Below are positions 1 to 5,910 of a stretch of 11,463 nt of DNA, piece by piece. How positions within the stretch are numbered: the stretch's first letter is position 1; every line of letters starts with the position of its first letter. The DNA is from CAHJXF01 sp039936235 (GTDB taxonomy: Bacteria > Pseudomonadota > Gammaproteobacteria > Burkholderiales > Burkholderiaceae_D). The notes under the pieces are model-generated. The model was not told the origin of the DNA. It saw only the letters and a list, made by a program, of their open reading frames with translations, and did no database searches. The position numbers and the translations under genes were made by a program. The stretch is from the NCBI GenBank assembly GCA_039936235.1, contig JBDTIS010000049.1, positions 1-11,463 of the forward strand. Direction: 5' to 3'.

Positions 1-1
1 G

Positions 2-436
2 GGCTACAACAAGAAGGCAGCCGAAGGCGAGGCCTACGTCGGGCTGAGCTGGAAGACCATTTCCGCGAAGTACTGGTACGCGACGACCAACTACTTCGGC
101 CTCGGCGACAGCTTCGCCGGCAGCAACGAGGTCAAGACCGACGGCTCGAGCTACTTCGAAGTCAACGGCACCTATGACCTGGGCGATGGCTGGGGCGTGA
201 TCGGCCACGTCGGGCTGCAGTCGATCCACAACCACAACCGGTTCACCGACGTGAACGGCAACACGCTGGCCAAGAACGTCACCGACTACAAGGTCGGCGT
301 GACGAAGGACCTGTCCGGCTGGCTGGTCGGTCTGGCCGTGGTCGGCACGTCGCGAAAGGACTACTTCGGCACCGCCACCTCGCTCGAGGCCGGCGGCAAG
401 ACGCGCGCACTCGCTTCCGTATCGAAGACGTTCTGA
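2..436 (+). CDS. TorF-family putative outer-membrane porin, C-terminal part (5' end outside window)
   Basis: The reading frame is open from the window edge and gives the last 144 residues of a protein. It is made of alternating aromatic/glycine beta-strands (for example AYVGLSWKTISAKYWYATTN, GWGVIGHVGLQ, DYKVGVTKDLSGWLVGLAVVG) separated by Asp/Gly/Asn-rich loops, and ends in SKTF with a terminal Phe, the usual signal for BAM-dependent assembly of outer-membrane barrels. The strand pattern, the motif NYFG..DSF, and the position directly upstream of glnK-amtB match the TorF family of putative porins (TIGR02001 type), which is common in betaproteobacteria. The solute is unknown; the neighbourhood hints at nitrogen-linked expression, but that is inference. 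The N-terminus and signal peptide lie outside the window. A different small barrel family cannot be excluded. Confidence 0.8.
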   Translation, partial: GYNKKAAEGEAYVGLSWKTISAKYWYATTNYFGLGDSFAGSNEVKTDGSSYFEVNGTYDLGDGWGVIGHVGLQSIHNHNRFTDVNGNTLAKNVTDYKVGVTKDLSGWLVGLAVVGTSRKDYFGTATSLEAGGKTRALASVSKTF

Positions 437-450
437 CGACGACGCCCCGA

Positions 451-487
451 ACGGTGCGGTGGGCGACTGCTGCCCTCGCCGCATCGT
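451..487 (+). terminator. Long imperfect hairpin just after the porin gene (possible terminator or 3' end structure)
   Basis: Beginning 14 nt after the porin stop codon, bases 451-464 pair with 472-487. The stem has 14 pairs including two G-T wobbles, one 2-nt bulge at 475-476, and a 7-nt loop at 465-471. No T-run follows, so it does not fit a classical intrinsic terminator. It could stabilise the 3' end of the porin mRNA or act as a poor terminator. The structure was worked out by hand pairing only. Confidence 0.45.
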
Positions 488-510
488 ACGGTTCCGTCGT
501 CCGAATTCCC

Positions 511-526
511 GGATCTGACGAGATCC
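511..526 (+). other. Short perfect hairpin in the glnK leader
   Basis: GGATCT at 511-516 pairs perfectly with AGATCC at 521-526 around the loop GACG. It lies between the porin 3' hairpin and a third hairpin next to the glnK ribosome binding site. No T-run follows. It may also be read as an interrupted inverted repeat for a protein; I cannot choose between the two. Confidence 0.35.
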
Positions 527-537
527 AGACCAAGAAG

Positions 538-559
538 GCAAAGGCCGACAGGCCTGTGC
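538..559 (+). other. Hairpin immediately upstream of the glnK ribosome binding site
   Basis: Bases 538-546 pair with 551-559 (nine positions, one A-G mismatch) around the loop GACA. The run of six A at 561-566 follows, then the Shine-Dalgarno AGAGGA at 574-579. The A-run is on the wrong strand for a + strand intrinsic terminator. A leader structure this close to the SD could influence translation or mRNA stability of glnK, but this is inference. Confidence 0.35.
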
Positions 560-583
560 GAAAAAATCAGGATAGAGGACTGC

Positions 584-922
584 ATGAAACTGATTTCGGC
601 AATCATCAAACCATTCAAGCTTGATGAAGTGCGCGAGGCGCTGTCGGCCATCGGCGTGCAAGGCATCACCGTCACCGAAGTCAAGGGCTTCGGCCGGCAG
701 AAGGGCCACACCGAGCTGTACCGCGGTGCCGAATACGTCGTCGACTTCCTGCCGAAGGTCAAGATCGAGGCCGCCGTCTCCGGAGCGCTCGTCGAGCGCG
801 CCATCGAAGCGATCGAGACGTCCGCCCGCACCGGAAAGATCGGTGACGGCAAGGTCTTCGTCTACGACCTCGAGCAGGTCGTGCGCATCCGCACCGGCGA
901 GACCGGCAACGACGCTCTCTGA
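584..922 (+). CDS. glnK: PII nitrogen regulatory protein GlnK
   Basis: This is a full-length 112-residue PII protein. It is a cytoplasmic trimer that reads 2-oxoglutarate, ATP/ADP and the glutamine-dependent uridylylation state, and binds AmtB to block ammonium entry. Visible features are the N-terminal strand MKLISAIIKPFKLDEV, the T-loop (about 37-55) with Tyr46 and the uridylylation site Tyr51 in ELYRGAEYVVDF, and the B-loop TGKIGDGKVFV (83-93) with Lys90, followed by the nucleotide-binding Arg101/Arg103. The ATG start has a clear SD (AGAGGA, 574-579) and gives the standard N-terminus. The amtB start lies 55 nt after its stop codon, so the pair is almost certainly co-transcribed; that linkage favours GlnK over GlnB. 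Such operons are usually driven by NtrC and sigma-54, but I found no GG-N10-GC element in a usable position upstream. Nothing in the protein looks damaged. Confidence 0.97.
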   Translation: MKLISAIIKPFKLDEVREALSAIGVQGITVTEVKGFGRQKGHTELYRGAEYVVDFLPKVKIEAAVSGALVERAIEAIETSARTGKIGDGKVFVYDLEQVVRIRTGETGNDAL

Positions 923-977
923 TTTCGCCACCTGCAGTTCGCGCGACAAGCACTCACTGGATCCAAGGGGAAGGTTG

Positions 978-2528
978 ATGAAAAAGATTTTGCTGACCAC
1001 GTTCGCGTGGCTGGTTCTCGCATGTCCTGCGGTATCGGCATGGGCCGTCGATACGACGGCCACCGCGCACGGGTTACAGCAGGCGCCCGTCCTGGTCGCG
1101 CAAGCGGCGGTCAGGACCGACAACCCGGGAACGACCCCGGTCGCGCCGGGCGGCGCTGCGCTACTCGCCGCAGCGGGTGCCGCCGCCCCTGTCGCTGCTC
1201 CGGTCCCCAACAAGGGCGACACCGCGTGGATGTTGACGTCGACGGCCCTCGTGCTGCTGATGTCGGTGCCGGCCCTCGGCCTGTTCTACGGCGGCCTGGT
1301 GCGCAGCAAGAACATGCTGTCGGTGCTGATGCAGGTCTTCGTCGGCTTCTCGATGATCACGGTGTTGTGGTGCATCTACGGCTACTCGATCGCGTTCACC
1401 GAAGGCAACGCGTTCTTCGGAGGATTCAGTCGGCTGTTCCTCAACGGGATGTTCAACCCGGTCGACGGCAGCTTCTCGATGGCGGCGACGTTCAGCAAGG
1501 GCACGCCGATGTACGAGCTGGTCTACGCGGCGTTCCAGGCGACATTCGCGGCGATCACCTGCTGCCTGATCCTGGGGTCGCTGGTCGAGCGCGTGAAGTT
1601 CTCGGCCATCCTGCTGTTCCTCGCGATCTGGTTCACGTTCAGCTATCTGCCGATCGCCCACATGGTCTGGTTCTGGGCGGGTCCGGATGCGTACACCGGC
1701 GCCGACAAGGTCGAAGCCGCGAACGCCACGGCCGGCTACCTCTGGCAGATGGGTGCCCTCGACTTCGCCGGCGGCACGGTGGTGCACATCAACGCCGGTA
1801 TCTCGGGTCTGATCGGCGCCATCTTTCTCGGCAAGCGGATCGGCCTCGGCCGTGAATCGATGGCGCCGCACAGCCTGACGATGACGATGATCGGGGCCTC
1901 GCTGCTGTGGTTCGGCTGGTTCGGCTTCAACGCCGGCTCCGCACTCGAAGCCAACGGCTCGGCCGCGCTCGCGTTCATGAACACGTTTCTCGCCACGGCC
2001 TGCGCCGTGATGTCGTGGACCTTCGTCGAGTGGGCTATCAAGGGCAAGCCGTCGATGCTCGGCGCCGCTTCGGGTGCCGTCGCCGGCCTCGTGGCGATCA
2101 CGCCGGCTGCCGGCAACGTCGGCATCCCCGGTGCGTTCGCGATCGGGCTGCTCGCCGGTGTCGTCTGCCTGTGGGGCGTGACCGGCCTCAAGAGGCTGAT
2201 CGGCGTCGACGACTCGCTCGACGTGTTCGGCGTCCACGCGCTGGGCGGAATTCTGGGCGCGCTGCTGACCGGCGTGTTCAACTCGCCGGCCCTCGGCGGG
2301 CCCGGCTTCGTCACCGACTGGGTCACCGGCAAGACAGGCTACACCAGCATCGGCGAGCAGTTGCTGATCCAGGCCAAGGCGGTCGGGATCGTCGTCGTGT
2401 GGACGACGGTCGTCTCGGTGATCGCCTACCTGATCGTCAAGATGGTGTTCGGCCTGCGCGTCACCGAAGAAGAAGAGCGCGAAGGCCTCGACATTTCTTC
2501 GCACGGCGAATCGGCATATCACCCGTAA
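978..2528 (+). CDS. amtB: Ammonium transporter AmtB
   Basis: This encodes a 516-residue Amt/Rh/Mep ammonium channel of the inner membrane, which conducts ammonium and is closed by GlnK. The ATG at 978 is preceded by a GGGGAAGG SD and gives a good signal peptide (MKKILLTTFAWLVLACPAVSAWA, likely cleaved after Ala23); the same frame runs open far upstream but overlaps glnK, so the longer version is rejected. After the signal comes an Ala/Pro/Val-rich linker (about 30-78), then about eleven membrane segments starting near residue 84. The pore twin histidines are His270 (DFAGGTVVHINAG, the family signature) and His420 (DVFGVHALGG). The Phe gate region AAFQATFAAITC (about 184-195) and WFGWFGFNAGS (311-321) are intact. 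The C-terminal tail GLRVTEEEEREGLDISSHGESAYHP (492-516) is the cytosolic segment that works with GlnK. The long Ala-rich periplasmic linker is unusual against E. coli AmtB but is a type I associate with betaproteobacteria. Confidence 0.97.
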   Translation: MKKILLTTFAWLVLACPAVSAWAVDTTATAHGLQQAPVLVAQAAVRTDNPGTTPVAPGGAALLAAAGAAAPVAAPVPNKGDTAWMLTSTALVLLMSVPALGLFYGGLVRSKNMLSVLMQVFVGFSMITVLWCIYGYSIAFTEGNAFFGGFSRLFLNGMFNPVDGSFSMAATFSKGTPMYELVYAAFQATFAAITCCLILGSLVERVKFSAILLFLAIWFTFSYLPIAHMVWFWAGPDAYTGADKVEAANATAGYLWQMGALDFAGGTVVHINAGISGLIGAIFLGKRIGLGRESMAPHSLTMTMIGASLLWFGWFGFNAGSALEANGSAALAFMNTFLATACAVMSWTFVEWAIKGKPSMLGAASGAVAGLVAITPAAGNVGIPGAFAIGLLAGVVCLWGVTGLKRLIGVDDSLDVFGVHALGGILGALLTGVFNSPALGGPGFVTDWVTGKTGYTSIGEQLLIQAKAVGIVVVWTTVVSVIAYLIVKMVFGLRVTEEEEREGLDISSHGESAYHP

Positions 2529-2534
2529 CCCATC

Positions 2535-2558
2535 TGGCCGGGCGCGTGCGCCCGGCCA
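2535..2558 (+). terminator. Perfect GC-rich hairpin downstream of amtB
   Basis: Starting 6 nt after the amtB stop codon, 2535-2544 pairs perfectly with 2549-2558 (10 bp, nearly all G-C) around the loop CGTG. It is the strongest simple stem-loop in the window and marks the end of the glnK-amtB unit. Only scattered T residues follow (CTGTCTCCTC), so termination may need Rho or may be incomplete. The position and symmetry support a transcript-end role. Confidence 0.65.
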
Positions 2559-2704
2559 ACCTGTCTCCTCAGAAGTTCGGGCGTCTGCCCGTTGCCCGGC
2601 GCCCAGTGCGCCGTTTCTTTTGCTTCGCGCGAATGCTCCTGTCGCCGTTGCCCTTGTTCCGTGACGTTGCGAACACATCTGATGGTTCCGGCCGCGTTTG
2701 CCAT

Positions 2705-2710
2705 TACAAT
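2705..2710 (+). promoter_or_regulatory. Candidate -10 box (TACAAT) for the gshA-led operon
   Basis: TACAAT sits in a local A/T-richer patch 53 nt before the gshA start, in the 235-nt gap after the amtB hairpin, where a promoter for the glutathione/PTS block is expected. It matches the sigma-70 -10 consensus at five of six positions, but I see no convincing -35 hexamer 16-18 bp upstream and no TG extension. It is therefore only a candidate. Nothing else definite was seen in the gap. Confidence 0.25.
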
Positions 2711-2763
2711 TCGCGACCCGCCTGTCAGCGCGCCTTTCGCCCAACTCACGACCGCGCTCCCCC

Positions 2764-4107
2764 ATGGTTCCTCATCTCGTCACCGCCTTGTCCGGCCCGC
2801 TGGCCGACCTCGAACAGCGCATGCTCGACGCCACGCCGGCGATCGAACGCTGGTTCCGACTCGAGTGGCAGGAACACACCCCGCCGTTCTATTGTTCGGT
2901 GGACCTGCGCAACGCCGGCTTCAAGATCGCGCCGGTCGATACCAACCTGTTCCCGGGCGGCTTCAACAACCTCGCGCCCGAAGTGATGCCGCTGGCCGTG
3001 CAGGCGGCGATGGCCGCGATCGACAAGATCTGTCCGGACGCACGCAACCTGCTGCTGGTCCCCGAGAACCATACGCGCAACCGCTTCTATCTGCAGAACG
3101 TCGCCCGTCTCGCCGCGATCCTGCGCCAGACCGGCCTGAACGTCCGTCTCGGGTCGCTGAATCCGGAGATCACCGAGAAGACCACCATCGAGCTCGACGC
3201 CGGTCAGATCTTCGACATCGAGCCGTTGAAGCGGATCGGGCCGAACGGCCGCCGTGTCGGCCTGACCGACTTCGATCCGTGCGTGGTGCTGCTCAATAAC
3301 GACCTCTCGAGCGGCATCCCCGACGTGCTGAAGAACCTCCACGAGCAGTTCGTGCTGCCGCCGCTGCACGCGGGCTGGGCGGTGCGTCGCAAGACCCACC
3401 ATTTCGCGGCCTACGACGACGTCGCGAAGCGCTTCTCGAAGATGCTCGACATCGATCCGTGGATGATCAATCCATACTTCGAGCAGTGCAGCGACGTCGC
3501 GTTCGGCGACAGCGACAGCGAGGACTGCCTGGCCGGACACGTCGAGACGCTGCTGACGAAGATCCGCAAGAAGTACAAGGAATACGGGATCACCGAAACG
3601 CCCTACGTGATCGTCAAGGCCGATGCGGGCACGTACGGGATGGGCGTGATGAGCGTCAAGGATCCGTCCGAGGTCCGCAACATGAATCGCAAGGCCCGCA
3701 ACAAGATGAGCGTCGTCAAGGAAGGCCTCGAAGTCTCCCAGGTCATCATCCAGGAAGGCGTCCATACGTTCGAGCGCGTGCCGGTTACCGGCAAGTCGAT
3801 CGACGACGGCATCGTCGGTTCGATCGAGTCGGGCGTCGCAGAGCCGGTCGTCTACATGATCGACCGCTATGTCGTCGGCGGCTTCTATCGCGTCCACACC
3901 GGCCGCGCCAACGACGAGAACCTCAACGCGCCGGGCATGCAGTTCGTGCCGTTGCCGTTCGCGTCCAGCTGCAATTTCCCCGATCCGGGTCAGCGACCGC
4001 AGGCCGCACCGAACCGCTTCTACGCCTACGGCGTCGTCGCGCGCCTGGCGCTCCTGGCCGCCTCGTTCGAACTCGAGCGCACCGACCCGGCCGGCGACGC
4101 CGCCTGA
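2764..4107 (+). CDS. gshA: Glutamate-cysteine ligase, ATP-grasp proteobacterial type
   Basis: This 447-residue protein catalyses the first step of glutathione synthesis, joining L-glutamate and L-cysteine to gamma-glutamylcysteine with ATP, in the cytosol. It belongs to the family called gshA_ferroox (TIGR02049/Pfam GshA), which is unrelated in sequence to E. coli GshA and is typical of many betaproteobacteria. Recognisable parts are the N-terminal block FYCSVDLRNAGFKIAPVDTN followed by LFPGGFNNL (42-70), LLLVPENHTRN (97-107), VVLLNNDLSSG (174-184), and the nucleotide-binding stretch YVIVKADAGTYGMGVM (281-296); a late block has YMIDRYVVGGFYRVH (364-378). I chose the ATG at 2764 because conserved sequence begins soon after it; the in-frame TTG at 2698 would add 22 residues that do not look like family sequence. 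No clear SD precedes the ATG. gshB follows after 53 nt, so the pair completes the pathway. Confidence 0.93.
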   Translation: MVPHLVTALSGPLADLEQRMLDATPAIERWFRLEWQEHTPPFYCSVDLRNAGFKIAPVDTNLFPGGFNNLAPEVMPLAVQAAMAAIDKICPDARNLLLVPENHTRNRFYLQNVARLAAILRQTGLNVRLGSLNPEITEKTTIELDAGQIFDIEPLKRIGPNGRRVGLTDFDPCVVLLNNDLSSGIPDVLKNLHEQFVLPPLHAGWAVRRKTHHFAAYDDVAKRFSKMLDIDPWMINPYFEQCSDVAFGDSDSEDCLAGHVETLLTKIRKKYKEYGITETPYVIVKADAGTYGMGVMSVKDPSEVRNMNRKARNKMSVVKEGLEVSQVIIQEGVHTFERVPVTGKSIDDGIVGSIESGVAEPVVYMIDRYVVGGFYRVHTGRANDENLNAPGMQFVPLPFASSCNFPDPGQRPQAAPNRFYAYGVVARLALLAASFELERTDPAGDAA

Positions 4108-4124
4108 CGGTTGCCTGACGCCGC

Positions 4125-4144
4125 TCGTCGAGTCTGCTCGACGG
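4125..4144 (+). other. Hairpin between gshA and gshB
   Basis: CGTCGAG at 4126-4132 pairs perfectly with CTCGACG at 4137-4143 around the loop TCTG, and a T-G wobble extends it by one pair. It fills much of the 53-nt gap between gshA and gshB and has no T-run after it. It may be an mRNA processing or stability element that adjusts the ratio of the two enzymes; this is inference. Confidence 0.35.
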
Positions 4145-4160
4145 CAGCAGACCCGACACC

Positions 4161-5135
4161 ATGTACATCGCCTTCATCGCCGACCCGCTGGCGTCTTTCA
4201 TCATCTACAAGGACTCGACGTTCGCGATGATGGTCGAGGCCGCGGGCCGCGGGCACAGGCTCGCGTACATCGACCAGCGCGACCTCGCCCGCGATCCGTC
4301 GGGCACCGTCGAGGCGACGGTCTGGCCGCTGACGCTGACCGGCGACCCCGAGCACTGGTACACGCTGGCCGCGGCGCAGGTCATGCCGCTGTCGCAGTTC
4401 GACGCGGTCGTGATGCGCAAGGATCCGCCGTTCGACATGGAGTACGTCTACTCGACCTACCTGCTCGACCAGGCCGAGGCGCAGGGTGCGCGCGTGTTCA
4501 ACAGGGGCCGCGCGATCCGCGACCACAACGAGAAGTTCGCGATCTCCGAGTTCCCCGAGTACATCGCGCCCACGCTGGTCACGCGCGACGCGGCAAGGAT
4601 CCGCGACTTCCATCGCGAGCACGGCGAGATCATCCTGAAGCCGCTCGACGGAATGGGTGGCATGGGTATCTTCCGCGTCAGGCCCGACGGCATGAACCTC
4701 GGGTCGATGATCGAGATGCTCGGCGGCAACGGCGAGCGGACCATCATGGCCCAGCGCTTCATCCCCCAGATCGACGCGGGCGACAAGCGCATCCTCGTCA
4801 TCGACGGCGAGCCGGCGCCGTATGCGCTGGCCCGCATCCCGCAGGGCAACGAGGTGCGCGGGAACCTCGCGGCAGGCGGCCTCGGCGTCGCACAGCCGCT
4901 GTCCGAACGCGACCGCGAGATCGGCGCGGCGGTCGGTGCCAGGCTCGCCGGTCGCGGGCTGCTGCTGATCGGCGTCGACGCGATCGGCGACTACCTCACT
5001 GAAATCAACGTGACCAGCCCCACCTGCTTCGCCGAGATCCGCGCTGGCAGCGGCTTCAACGTCGCCGAAGTGTTCGTCGACGGGCTGGAACGGGCGGTGG
5101 CGCGTACCGCATCCGGAACCGTGTCGAAAGCGTAG
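4161..5135 (+). CDS. gshB: Glutathione synthase
   Basis: This is a 324-residue ATP-grasp ligase, close to the 316 residues of E. coli GshB, that adds glycine to gamma-glutamylcysteine to give glutathione. The N-terminus MYIAFIADPLASFIIYKDST is typical of the family. Substrate and nucleotide elements are MRKDPPFDMEY (85-95), the ATP-grasp motif KPLDGMGGMGIFR (160-172), a Mg/ATP site near RILVIDGEP (210-218), RGNLAAGG (233-240) and the metal-binding EINVTSPT (281-288). All these blocks are intact. The ATG at 4161 gives the conserved N-terminus; no strong SD is visible, so translation may depend partly on ribosomes leaving gshA. The stop codon is only 7 nt from the next start, which points to one transcript with the PTS genes. 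Confidence 0.97.
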   Translation: MYIAFIADPLASFIIYKDSTFAMMVEAAGRGHRLAYIDQRDLARDPSGTVEATVWPLTLTGDPEHWYTLAAAQVMPLSQFDAVVMRKDPPFDMEYVYSTYLLDQAEAQGARVFNRGRAIRDHNEKFAISEFPEYIAPTLVTRDAARIRDFHREHGEIILKPLDGMGGMGIFRVRPDGMNLGSMIEMLGGNGERTIMAQRFIPQIDAGDKRILVIDGEPAPYALARIPQGNEVRGNLAAGGLGVAQPLSERDREIGAAVGARLAGRGLLLIGVDAIGDYLTEINVTSPTCFAEIRAGSGFNVAEVFVDGLERAVARTASGTVSKA

Positions 5136-5142
5136 GAACCTC

Positions 5143-5622
5143 ATGGTCGGACTCGTCGTCATCGGGCACATGCCGTTCGCGTCGGCCCTGTACGCGTGCG
5201 CGCGGCACGTCTACGGCTGCGACGCGGAGCGCTGCATCGCCCTCGACGTGATGCCGGATGCGGACGTCGACGCCGAGCTGGCTCGTGCGCGGCAGGCCGT
5301 GGCCGATGTGGACGGTGGGGACGGCGTGCTGGTTTTCGTCGACATGTTCGGCGCGACGCCCGGCAACATCGCATCGAAGCTGTCGCAGTCGGGTCGCGTC
5401 GAGGTGATCGGCGGCGTCAACCTGCCGATGCTGATGCGCACGCTCTGCTATCGGAACACGGCGACGCTGGCCGATCTGCCGGAGAAGGCATTGGGCGGAG
5501 GGGCCTCGGGTATGATGAAAATCGCATCGACGGCGCCTCACAATCAGCGCCCGTTCCCGCAAGATCCCAACTCGAACGATGGCGGCCTCACCGATGGCGG
5601 TTCGCGACTGCAAGATCAGTAA
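5143..5622 (+). CDS. PTS EIIA component of mannose/sorbose type (ptsM-like)
   Basis: A 159-residue cytoplasmic protein with the EIIA-Man fold. It is expected to take a phosphate from HPr onto His9 (MVGLVVIGHMPFASAL). Other family marks are VFVDMFGATPGNIA (65-77), with Asp68 near the active site, and GGVNLPMLMR (90-99). The globular domain ends near residue 125; the rest is a Pro/Asn/Gln-rich tail that looks disordered. Its SD (AGGA, 5134-5137) overlaps the gshB stop codon, and its own 3' end overlaps ptsH by about 29 nt, so the genes are translationally linked. No EIIB, EIIC or EIID permease gene is in the window, so a regulatory role, as described for the incomplete PTS (ptsM-ptsH-ptsI) of Ralstonia-type bacteria, is more likely than sugar uptake. 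The partner it regulates cannot be told from sequence. Confidence 0.92.
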   Translation: MVGLVVIGHMPFASALYACARHVYGCDAERCIALDVMPDADVDAELARARQAVADVDGGDGVLVFVDMFGATPGNIASKLSQSGRVEVIGGVNLPMLMRTLCYRNTATLADLPEKALGGGASGMMKIASTAPHNQRPFPQDPNSNDGGLTDGGSRLQDQ

Positions 5623-5863
5623 CAAGCTCGGTCTGCACGCGCGAGCGTCGGCCAAGTTGACGCAGCTCGCGTCGCAGTATCCATGCGAAGTGTGGATGAG
5701 TCGCGCAGGTCGCCGGGTCAACGCCAAGAGCATCATGGGCGTGATGATGCTGGCCGCCGGCAAGGGTACGACCGTCTCGGTCGAGACCATCGGCGCCGAC
5801 GAGGAGGTCGCTCTCGTGGCGATCGCCGCGTTGATCGACGACAAGTTCGGCGAGGGTCAGTGA
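5594..5863 (+). CDS. ptsH: PTS phosphocarrier protein HPr
   Basis: HPr carries phosphate from Enzyme I to EIIA proteins in the cytosol. Starting at the ATG at 5594 the protein is 89 residues, and the catalytic His falls exactly at position 15 (NKLGLHARASAKL) with the regulatory Ser at 46 (AKSIMGVMML), the standard numbering. An alternative in-frame ATG at 5579 would give 94 residues but no better SD and non-standard numbering, so I prefer 5594; neither site has a strong SD and translation may be coupled to the overlapping EIIA gene. Ser46 with its hydrophobic surroundings suggests control by HPr kinase/phosphorylase, which betaproteobacteria often encode elsewhere; no hprK is present here. 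It ends 47 nt before ptsI. Confidence 0.95.
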   Translation: MAVRDCKISNKLGLHARASAKLTQLASQYPCEVWMSRAGRRVNAKSIMGVMMLAAGKGTTVSVETIGADEEVALVAIAALIDDKFGEGQ

Positions 5864-5910
5864 GGTGAAGCGCGACGCGGTGTGCTGCCGATCCGCGGTG
5901 ACGGGCTGAC

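Noticed and set aside
569..584. GG-N10-GC spacing resembling a sigma-54 -24/-12 promoter
   Set aside because: It overlaps the glnK SD and start codon, so it cannot drive glnK, and matches little of the consensus beyond the dinucleotides.
621..977. N-terminal extension of the amtB frame upstream of 978
   Set aside because: The frame is open but runs through glnK in another frame and encodes Arg/Ser-rich nonsense; the ATG at 978 has a good SD and begins a proper signal peptide.
1161..2765. Long open frame on the - strand opposite amtB (534 codons)
   Set aside because: Its translation is Arg/Asp/His/Glu-rich low-complexity sequence with no domain, and it lies exactly opposite a conserved membrane protein gene. 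This is the usual antisense shadow in high-GC DNA.
2746..3897. Long open frame on the - strand opposite gshA
   Set aside because: The translation is Asp/Arg/His/Val-rich with no recognisable family and is fully covered by a well-supported gene on the other strand.
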